A stretch of 64,000 nucleotides of DNA, from positions 682,001-746,000 of the forward strand of contig NC_004463.1 in the NCBI RefSeq assembly GCF_000011365.1, given 5' to 3'. The stretch is from Bradyrhizobium diazoefficiens USDA 110 (lineage in GTDB: Bacteria > Pseudomonadota > Alphaproteobacteria > Rhizobiales > Xanthobacteraceae). How positions within the stretch are numbered: position 1 is the stretch's first letter; each line of letters starts with the position of its first letter. Under the pieces are notes generated by a model, which saw nothing but the letters and a program-made list of their open reading frames with translations, did no database searches and was not told the DNA's origin. This document shows, piece by piece, positions 58,099-64,000 of the stretch. Made by a program: the position numbers and the translations under genes.

Positions 58099-59304
58099 GT
58101 GGTCGGTGTGCATGGCCTCGACAACCGCCCGGTGGCGCAGCCGCACTTCCGGCGCAAGATGGCGAAGACGGGTGCGACGGCGCGTGCCGCACAGGGCGGC
58201 AGCTTCTCGGTCGAACAGATCGCAGAGCTCTACAACTTCCCGGGCGGCGAGACCGGCGCCGGCCAGTGCATCGCCATCATCGAGCTCAACGACATCGATC
58301 AGAAGGGCCATCCCACGGGCGCCGGCTACAAGACCTCCGACCTGCGCACCTTCTTCAAGAAGGCGGGCATCCCGATGCCGCAGATCGCGCCCGCGAGCGT
58401 CGACGGCGGCGCCAACAAGCCGGGTCATTCCGAGGCCGACGGCGAGGTCGTGCTCGACATCGAGGTGGCCGGCGCCATCGCGCCGGGCGCCAGGATCGTG
58501 GTCTATTTCGCGCCCAACACCACCAACGGCTTCATCGACGCGGTGAAAGCCGCCGTCCACGACGCCGCGCGAAAACCCTCGGTGATCTCGATCAGCTGGG
58601 GCGGACCGGAAGACGAGGACGGCTCGCAGCAATTCGTCGACGGCCTCAACGAGGCGATCCGCGATGCCGCCGCGATGGGCGTCACCGTCTGCGTCGCCTC
58701 CGGCGACAATGGCTCGGCCGATATGGGCGAGGATTGGGACGGCAAGCCGCACGCCGACTTCCCGGCCTCGAGCCCCTTTGCGCTGGCCTGCGGTGGCACC
58801 AACCTGAAGGCGCCGAACGGTCACATCCAGGAGGTGGTCTGGAACGGCGGGACGCAGGGTGGCGCGGGCGGCGGCGGCGTCAGCGTGGTGTTTCCGCGGC
58901 CGGCCTACCAGGCCCATGCCCACGTCCCGAAGTCGCCGTCGCACTCGGTCGGGCGCGGTGTTCCTGACGTCGCCGGCGACGCCGATCCGGCGACCGGCTA
59001 CCAGATCTTCCTCAACGGCGTCGGCACCACGATCGGCGGCACCAGCGCGGTGGCACCGCTGATGGCCGGATTGATCGCCCGCATCAACGAGGCCACGACC
59101 AAGAAATTCGGCAAGACGGTCGGCTTCATCAACCCGCTGATCTACGCCTCGCACGCGCAAGGCGTGTTCCGCGACATCACGGTCGGCAACAACGACATCA
59201 CCGGCGATTTGCACGGCATGTACAAGGCCGGCCCCGGCTGGGACGCCTGCTCCGGCCTCGGCGTCCCCAATGGCGCCGCGTTGCAGAATTTGCTCGCGGC
59301 CTGA
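58099..59304 (+). CDS. S53 (sedolisin/kumamolisin-like) peptidase, catalytic domain with truncated propeptide
   Basis: About 401 residues. Sedolisins are subtilisin-fold serine-carboxyl proteases active at acid pH. The Glu/Asp pair lies in GEVVLDIEVAGAIAPGA, the oxyanion Asp region in CVASGDNGSADMGEDW, and the nucleophile Ser in TTIGGTSAVAPLMAGL. The C-terminal calcium site fits DITVGNNDI and GPGWDACSGLGVP. The frame opens with the last residues of the propeptide (VGVHGLDNRPVAQPHFRRK), so the natural start (57993) is cut off by a frameshift. Translation could begin at GTG 58099 behind a weak GAAGG, but without a propeptide the enzyme may not fold or be secreted. No signal peptide is seen. Confidence 0.78.
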   Translation: MVGVHGLDNRPVAQPHFRRKMAKTGATARAAQGGSFSVEQIAELYNFPGGETGAGQCIAIIELNDIDQKGHPTGAGYKTSDLRTFFKKAGIPMPQIAPASVDGGANKPGHSEADGEVVLDIEVAGAIAPGARIVVYFAPNTTNGFIDAVKAAVHDAARKPSVISISWGGPEDEDGSQQFVDGLNEAIRDAAAMGVTVCVASGDNGSADMGEDWDGKPHADFPASSPFALACGGTNLKAPNGHIQEVVWNGGTQGGAGGGGVSVVFPRPAYQAHAHVPKSPSHSVGRGVPDVAGDADPATGYQIFLNGVGTTIGGTSAVAPLMAGLIARINEATTKKFGKTVGFINPLIYASHAQGVFRDITVGNNDITGDLHGMYKAGPGWDACSGLGVPNGAALQNLLAA

Positions 59305-59309
59305 TTGAT

Positions 59310-59430
59310 CCTCTCCCTCTCCCCGTCCTGACGGGGAGAGGGCTGGGGTGAGGGGCTATTCCGCGGAAATGGTGAAAGCTGTTCGTCCGCTCTCTCCCCG
59401 TCATTGCGAGCGCAGCGAAGCAATGACGAA
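59310..59430. repeat. Repeat-derived intergenic tract with CTCTCCCC hairpin and CGTCATTGCGAGC element
   Basis: CCTCTCCCCG-TCCTGA-CGGGGAGAGG is a strong hairpin 9 nt after the S53 stop (59312-59343), related to family A by GGCTGGGGTGAGGGG. It is followed by CGTCATTGCGAGCGCAGCGA (59399-59418) and AGCAATGACG, a short dyad. It lies between the convergent S53 and MFS genes. Confidence 0.75.
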
Positions 59431-59448
59431 CGCGGAGCGAGACACGGG

Positions 59449-60864
59449 CTACACCGCGTCCAGCGGTTTGCCGCGCACGTTCGGACCGAACAGCGCCATC
59501 GCGATCACCACGATCAGCATGGCCGCGGTGATCAGGCCGAACACGCCGGTGACGCCGCCCTCCTTCAGCATGTAGGCGACGATGAAGCCCGAGAACGTCG
59601 CGCTTAGCCGGCTCATCGAATAGACGAGGCCGGATGCACGTGCCCGGATCTGGGTCGGAAACACCTCGGTCTGATAGGCGTGATAGGCGTAGGACATCGT
59701 GGTGTTGCAGGCCGTCAGCAGCACGCCGCAGACGATCAGCAGCGCCGGCTCGGTCAGTTGCGCGAACGCCATGCCGAAGACGATGATGGCGACGCAGGCG
59801 CCGGCGATGATCCAGCGCCGCTCGAATTTGTCGGCGAAGCTCGAAGCGAGCAGCGGCGCGATCGGATAGGCGAAGGCGACGATGAAGGAATATTGCAGGC
59901 TCTTGGTGACGTTGATGCCCTTCTCGACCAGCAGCGTCGGCACCCAATTGGCGAAGCCGTAGAAGCCGAAGGCCTGGCAGAGGTTGAACACCATGAACAG
60001 GACCACGAGCGAGAGATAGGGCGGGCGGAACAGGTCGGCGAAGCTGACATTCGTGGTCGATCGCACCGCCTGGCGCGCAGGCGACGTCGCGGGCCGCGAC
60101 CCGGCGCCGCCGCTGGCGGCCTCCAGCGTCGTTAGGATGCGAAGCGCCTCCTCGTTGCGGCCGTGCCGCGCCAGCCAGAGCGGGCTTTCGGGCAGGAACA
60201 GCCTGAGCACCCAGATGATCATGCTGGCGGCGGCGCCGATCAGCACCACCCAGCGCCAGCCCTCGACACCGTAAGGCGCGAGCGGCACCAGCCACCAGGC
60301 GAGGAATGCGACGACGGGGACGGCGACGAACATGATCGACTGGTTCACCGCAAAGGCGCGCCCGCGCATCCGGCTTGGCACGAGCTCAGTGATGTAGGCG
60401 TCGATGGTGATGACCTCGACGCCGATGCCGATGCCGGCGAGGAAACGCCAGAACAGCAGACCTTCCGGAGAGGTCTGGCAGGCCATGATCACGGAGGCCG
60501 CGGTGTAGCCGAGCAGCGCATAGGTGAAGATCGCGCGCCGGCCGAAGCGGTCGGCGAGGAAGCCGAGGAAGAAGGTGCCGACGAACAGGCCGGCAAAGGT
60601 CGCGGCGACGAAGGCGCCGATGCCGGCGAAGCCGAAGAACGCCTGCGTCGTCGTGCTCAAAAGTCCGCTGCGGCTCAGGCCCGGCGCGATATAGCCGGTG
60701 AGGAACAGATCGTAGATCTCGAAGCAGCCGCCGAGCGAGAGCAGGATGACGAGGCGCCAGACATAGGGCGACCCCGGCATCGCCTCGAGCCGCCGCGAGA
60801 TCTCGTCCGGCACGGACGGCGCAGCGCCGAGCTCGAAGCCTGTGTCGATGCCGACAACGCTCAT
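59449..60864 (-). CDS. MFS transporter, organic-acid or sugar-acid type
   Basis: 471 residues from ATG 60862-60864 (GGGGAGGA upstream). Twelve helices with MFS motif A GFLADRFGRRAIFTYALLGY after helix 2 and a second copy-like DKFERRWIIAG in the middle. The N-terminus IYDLFLTGYIAPGLSRSGLL contains an Asp in helix 1, as in aromatic-acid and dicarboxylate:H+ symporters. Substrate unknown. It is leftward with the lysR gene, while the CoA-transferase and lyase genes diverge beyond lysR; it may import the substrate for them. Confidence 0.88.
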   Translation of the reverse strand: MSVVGIDTGFELGAAPSVPDEISRRLEAMPGSPYVWRLVILLSLGGCFEIYDLFLTGYIAPGLSRSGLLSTTTQAFFGFAGIGAFVAATFAGLFVGTFFLGFLADRFGRRAIFTYALLGYTAASVIMACQTSPEGLLFWRFLAGIGIGVEVITIDAYITELVPSRMRGRAFAVNQSIMFVAVPVVAFLAWWLVPLAPYGVEGWRWVVLIGAAASMIIWVLRLFLPESPLWLARHGRNEEALRILTTLEAASGGAGSRPATSPARQAVRSTTNVSFADLFRPPYLSLVVLFMVFNLCQAFGFYGFANWVPTLLVEKGINVTKSLQYSFIVAFAYPIAPLLASSFADKFERRWIIAGACVAIIVFGMAFAQLTEPALLIVCGVLLTACNTTMSYAYHAYQTEVFPTQIRARASGLVYSMSRLSATFSGFIVAYMLKEGGVTGVFGLITAAMLIVVIAMALFGPNVRGKPLDAV

Positions 60865-61056
60865 GGTGTCCTCCCCGAGGTGCGCGGATCGCACGCGGTT
60901 CCCGGCGGCTCATCTGTGTTGCGTGTCGTGACCTCTGCCGGATCGCGCCATGTTGGCCGGTCAAGGGCGGAAATCCAGAAGAACATATCGATGGGAGCGT
61001 TCGAGATTTTCGAACTCGGCTAATGAGAGGCAGGACAGCCGCTCGGCGAACTCGGT

Positions 61057-61182
61057 CACCTCTCCCGCTTGCGGGAGAGGTCGGCGCGCAGCGCCGGGTG
61101 AGGGTTCTCTCCGCAACGGGACAATTCCGATGCGGAGATACCCTCACCCCAACCCTCTCCCGCAAGCGGGAGAGGGAGCGCA
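61057..61182. repeat. Dispersed intergenic repeat, family A (copy 4)
   Basis: CACCTCTCCCGCTTGCGGGAGA ... GGGTGAGGGTTCTCTCCGC ... ACCCTCACCCCAACCCTCTCC ... CAAGCGGGAGAGGGAGCGC. Best-conserved copy of the family in this window. Between the MFS gene and lysR, both leftward. Confidence 0.92.
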
Positions 61183-61189
61183 CCGTTGC

Positions 61190-62122
61190 TCACCCCACCA
61201 GCTCCGCCTGCCAGCCACCGCTGCGCACCTGCTCGGCGATGAATGCGAGCATCAGGCGACGCATCTCTTCCATGGCGTAGGTCATCGGGCGGTTGCGAAG
61301 CCGGCAGAGGTAGAGCGTGCGGGTCAGCTTCGGCTCGATCACCTTGCGTGCGATCAGCCGGCCGGCCGCGAGCTCCTCCCGCGCGAACAGCTTTGTCGCG
61401 ATGGTGCAGCCGAGCCCTTCCACCAGCGCGCCGGTCATGCCGGTGATCGAGTTGGCGTGCAGGATGGCGCCGCCCTCCAGCCGCTTGAGCAGGACGGGAT
61501 CGTCCAGCAGCGCGCGCGAGGACAGGCCAAGACCGTAGCGAAGCAGGATCAGCGGCATCCGGCTCAGCTCCTCGAACCGGATCGGGGCCTTGCCCTTGCC
61601 GACCAGTTTTGGAATGCCGACCAGGAACATCTCCTCTTCGAGCACGGGCTCCGTAATCAGCTCCTTCTCCGACGGCGGATTGTAGACCAGCGCCAGATCG
61701 ACATTGGAGACCATCAGGTGCATCAGCGTCGCGCCCGACAGGCTCTCGGTGAGCGACAATTTGAGCTTCGGATATTTGGTCAGCACCGTGCGCATCAGTT
61801 CGACACCGATCGCCTTGACGCCGGAATTGGCCATGCCGATCGAGATCTCGCCGGCGATGACGCGGGCGCCCTCGCGCACCTCGGTCTCGGCCTCCGCCAT
61901 CGCGCGCAGGATGATGCGTGCGTGCTCATAGAGCCTTTCGCCGGCCGCCGTCGGTTCCATGCCGCGCGACTTGCGCTCGAACAGCGGCGTTGCGAACTCG
62001 GCCTCCAGGTTCGAGATATGATGGCTGAGCGCGGACTGCGCGACGTTCACCTGGTCGGCCGCGCGCGACAGGTTCCGCTGCTCGTAGACGGCGATGAAAT
62101 AGCGGAGCTGGCGTGAATCCAT
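61190..62122 (-). CDS. LysR-family transcriptional regulator
   Basis: 310 residues. The HTH domain (MDSRQLRYFIAVYEQRNLSRAADQVNVAQSALSHHISNLEAEFATPLFERKSRGMEPTAAGE broken here in description at residues 1-62) is canonical, followed by the LysR substrate domain. The effector is unknown. By genomic habit it should control the divergent CoA-transferase gene 106 bp away, and perhaps the MFS gene. Many LysR regulators of this clade resemble NAC/Cbl-type or cyn-like factors. Confidence 0.94.
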   Translation of the reverse strand: MDSRQLRYFIAVYEQRNLSRAADQVNVAQSALSHHISNLEAEFATPLFERKSRGMEPTAAGERLYEHARIILRAMAEAETEVREGARVIAGEISIGMANSGVKAIGVELMRTVLTKYPKLKLSLTESLSGATLMHLMVSNVDLALVYNPPSEKELITEPVLEEEMFLVGIPKLVGKGKAPIRFEELSRMPLILLRYGLGLSSRALLDDPVLLKRLEGGAILHANSITGMTGALVEGLGCTIATKLFAREELAAGRLIARKVIEPKLTRTLYLCRLRNRPMTYAMEEMRRLMLAFIAEQVRSGGWQAELVG

Positions 62123-62146
62123 GGGCGATCAAGCGTTCTAGAACTG

Positions 62147-62161
62147 CGAAGGCAATCTTCG
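62147..62161. promoter_or_regulatory. Short dyad in the lysR / CoA-transferase promoter region
   Basis: CGAAG-GCAAT-CTTCG is a perfect inverted repeat 25 nt upstream of the lysR start and 68 nt before the divergent CoA-transferase start. Its size and place fit a LysR recognition half-site arrangement, though it does not match T-N11-A exactly. Function is inferred. Confidence 0.4.
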
Positions 62162-62228
62162 ACAGATTATATTTTTCAGAAGGCTTGTGAAGGCCTAGTC
62201 TCCCGGTTGGACGAACAGGGAGTGACGC

Positions 62229-63404
62229 ATGACTGAGGCCGGATTGCCGCTCGAAGGCGTGCGGATCGTCGAGATGACCCACATGGTCATGGGTCCGACC
62301 TGCGGCATGATCCTCGCGCAGCTCGGTGCCGAGGTGATCAAGGTCGAGCCGCCGTCCGGCGACAAGACGCGGAGCCTTGGCGGCATGGGAACGGCGTTCT
62401 TCCCGCTGTTCAATCGCGGCAAGCGCAGCGTCGTGCTGGATTTCGAGAAGCCTGGGGATCGCGACAGCATGCACCGTCTGCTCGCGACGGCCGATGTGTT
62501 CCTGGAAAACTTTCGCGATGGCCAGCTGGAGAAGCAGGGGTTAGGTGCCGAGGAATTGCGCCGCCGGCATCCGCATCTGATCATCGCCGGCCACAAGGGC
62601 TTTCTGTCCGGCCCCTACGAGCATCGCCCCGCGCTCGACGAGGTCGTGCAGATGATGTCGGGGCTCGCGGCCATGACCGGCACCAAGGAGAAGCCGCAGC
62701 GCGTCGGCTCCTCCGCCAACGACATCATGGGCGGCATGTTCGGCGTGATCGCGATTCTCGCCGCGCTCTATCAGAAGCGCGGAGGCAAGCGCGACGGCGC
62801 CGACATTCGCATCGGCCTGTTCGAGAACTGCCTGTTCCTGGTCGCCCAGCACATGGTCGAATACGAGATGACCGGCAACAAGCCGCGTTCGATGCCCGAG
62901 CGCGAGCACGCCTGGCCAATCTACGACATTTTCGATGCCGCGGACGGCGAGCGCATTTTCATCGGCGTCGTGACCGAGGGGCACTGGCAAAGCTTCTGCC
63001 GGGAGTTCGGCCTGACCGAGTTTCTCGAAGATCCCGCCTTGCGCACCACGACCGACCGTATCCTGGCGCGGCCGCGAATCCTTCCGCGCGTCGCCGAGAT
63101 CATCCGGCAGCGGAACGTGGCAGAGCTGTCGCAGAAGCTCGACGCGCTCAACATCTGCTTTTCGCCGATCAACCGGCCCGAGGATCTCCTCACCGATCCC
63201 CATGTGCTGCGCCCGGGCGGGCTCGTCAGCAATTTCACGGCCGACGGTAAGCCGTTCCATGTGCCGGCTCTGCCGGTCGAGTGGAACGGCAGCCATCTCG
63301 GTGAAGGCCTGAAGGTCGCACCGCTCGGCGCCGACACATCGGCGGTTCGTGCCGAGATCGACAAGGATGACATCGCGTCAAAAGCCGCTGGGAGGCCTGC
63401 ATGA
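62229..63404 (+). CDS. CaiB/BaiF class III CoA-transferase
   Basis: 391 residues. It moves CoA between carboxylic acids through an aspartyl intermediate. The N-terminal GVRIVEMTHMVMGPTCGMILAQLGAEVIKVEPPSGD block and the RVGSSANDIMGGMFGVIAILAAL block with the catalytic Asp (near residue 163) are typical. The substrates cannot be told; relatives act on oxalate, itaconate, mesaconate, succinate or carnitine. The HMG-CoA-lyase-like gene overlaps by 4 bp, so activation of an acid followed by C-C cleavage of its CoA ester is a reasonable inference. Confidence 0.93.
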   Translation: MTEAGLPLEGVRIVEMTHMVMGPTCGMILAQLGAEVIKVEPPSGDKTRSLGGMGTAFFPLFNRGKRSVVLDFEKPGDRDSMHRLLATADVFLENFRDGQLEKQGLGAEELRRRHPHLIIAGHKGFLSGPYEHRPALDEVVQMMSGLAAMTGTKEKPQRVGSSANDIMGGMFGVIAILAALYQKRGGKRDGADIRIGLFENCLFLVAQHMVEYEMTGNKPRSMPEREHAWPIYDIFDAADGERIFIGVVTEGHWQSFCREFGLTEFLEDPALRTTTDRILARPRILPRVAEIIRQRNVAELSQKLDALNICFSPINRPEDLLTDPHVLRPGGLVSNFTADGKPFHVPALPVEWNGSHLGEGLKVAPLGADTSAVRAEIDKDDIASKAAGRPA

Positions 63405-64000
63405 GCCGGATCGAGACGATTTACCCCTCAGATCGCGTCAGCCTGCGCGAGGTGGGCCTGCGCGACGGGCTCCAGCTCGTGAAGAAATTTCCGTCAACCG
63501 AGGCCAAGCAGCGCTGGGTACGCGAGGAATATGCCGCCGGCGTGCGGCACTTCGAGGTCGGATCGTTCCTGCCGGCCAAGACCTTCCCGCAATTCGTCGA
63601 CGTGCGCGATGTCATCGGGGCGGTCGCGAACCTGCCGGGCGCTCATGGAATCGCGCTTGCACTCAACGAGCGCGGCGTCAACGAAGCCCTCGAATCCGGT
63701 GTTGGCGAAATCGCGTCGGTGGTCTCGGCCACGGAAGAGCACAGCCAGGCCAACGCCCATCGCTCGCGCGACTCCGCGATCGCCAATGTCAGGCGGCTCT
63801 GCGAGATGCGCGACGCCAGCTCCCACAAGCCGCTCGTGAATGCCGCGATCTCGATGGCGCTGGGCTGCTCGATCACCGGCGCGGTTGATCCGGCCGAGGT
63901 CTTGCGGCTGGTCGACAAATGCCTTGAGGCCGGCGTCGATTTCGTCGCGATCGCCGACACCGTCGGCTACGCGGGCCCGAAGCAGGTCGCCGAGCTGTCG
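63401..64000 (+). CDS. HMG-CoA lyase-like aldolase, cut by window edge
   Basis: First 200 codons; the gene continues past the right edge. The DRE-TIM barrel start VSLREVGLRDGLQL holds the R-D-G-L-Q signature of HMG-CoA lyases, and VEVGSF-like RHFEVGSFLPAKTFPQ, NERGVNEALESGVGEIASVVSATEEHS and FVAIADTVGYAGP follow. These enzymes split 3-hydroxy-3-methylglutaryl-CoA or related beta-hydroxy acyl-CoAs such as citramalyl-CoA into acetyl-CoA and a keto acid. The overlap with the CoA-transferase points to one catabolic pathway. The C-terminal Cys loop is outside the window. Confidence 0.9.
   Translation, partial: MSRIETIYPSDRVSLREVGLRDGLQLVKKFPSTEAKQRWVREEYAAGVRHFEVGSFLPAKTFPQFVDVRDVIGAVANLPGAHGIALALNERGVNEALESGVGEIASVVSATEEHSQANAHRSRDSAIANVRRLCEMRDASSHKPLVNAAISMALGCSITGAVDPAEVLRLVDKCLEAGVDFVAIADTVGYAGPKQVAELS

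Overview
The window is ordinary GC-rich alphaproteobacterial chromosome, very probably Bradyrhizobium or a close Bradyrhizobiaceae relative. The gene order (rho-hemJ / ppsR-maf-coaE-dnaQ / secB; hslV-hslU / hisB-hisHAFE-coaA; rph / hrcA-grpE; dnaK-dnaJ-pmtA), the alphaproteobacterial RpoH-type promoter before dnaK, the cpa/tad pilus genes and several families of dispersed intergenic palindromes all fit. I see no rRNA, tRNA, CRISPR array, insertion sequence or prophage.

Region 1 (1-9.7 kb): leftward mnmE (partial), rho and hemJ face rightward ppsR (DUF299), maf, coaE and dnaQ. In Caulobacter and Rickettsia the chromosomal origin lies beside the DUF299 gene. The 519-bp gap between hemJ and ppsR has a 30% GC core, clustered GANTC sites and DnaA-box-like nonamers, so it is a candidate oriC. 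secB, a Tim44-domain gene, mltA and an Smr gene follow.

Region 2 (9.8-19.4 kb): a membrane protein, the HslUV protease (hslV is divergent from the histidine operon), DUF2585 and GNAT genes, then hisB-DUF2628-hisH-hisA-hisF-hisE-coaA.

Region 3 (19.4-26 kb): AI-2E-type permease, secreted histidine phosphatase, large hybrid histidine kinase, small secreted protein and comM, all leftward. Region 4 (26-32 kb): PilZ protein, TadD-like lipoprotein, and cpaB-C-D-E of a Tad/Flp pilus, without the ATPase, platform or pilin genes.

Region 5 (32-46.4 kb): gshB, yraN, rsmI and a divergent LpoA-like lipoprotein; hemW-rdgB-rph; then the chaperone block hrcA-grpE and dnaK-dnaJ, interrupted by a Tat-type nicotinamidase and a secreted protein. 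Region 6 (46.4-56.5 kb): pmtA, FMN reductase, pyrF, DUF1330, dapB, gpmA, a short Ada-like methyltransferase, DUF2244, nth, an EmrAB-type efflux pair and an EI24/CysZ protein.

Region 7 (56.5-64 kb) is the most accessory part. It has a nucleoside-phosphorylase-fold protein divergent from an S53 (sedolisin) peptidase whose propeptide is mostly deleted and out of frame. After these come an MFS transporter, a LysR regulator, a class III CoA-transferase and an HMG-CoA-lyase-like gene cut by the window end, which together look like an uncharacterised acyl-CoA catabolic cluster.

At least four families of dispersed palindromic repeats sit between genes. In places they have become part of coding ends: the pyrF stop codon lies inside one, and another creates a false N-terminal extension.
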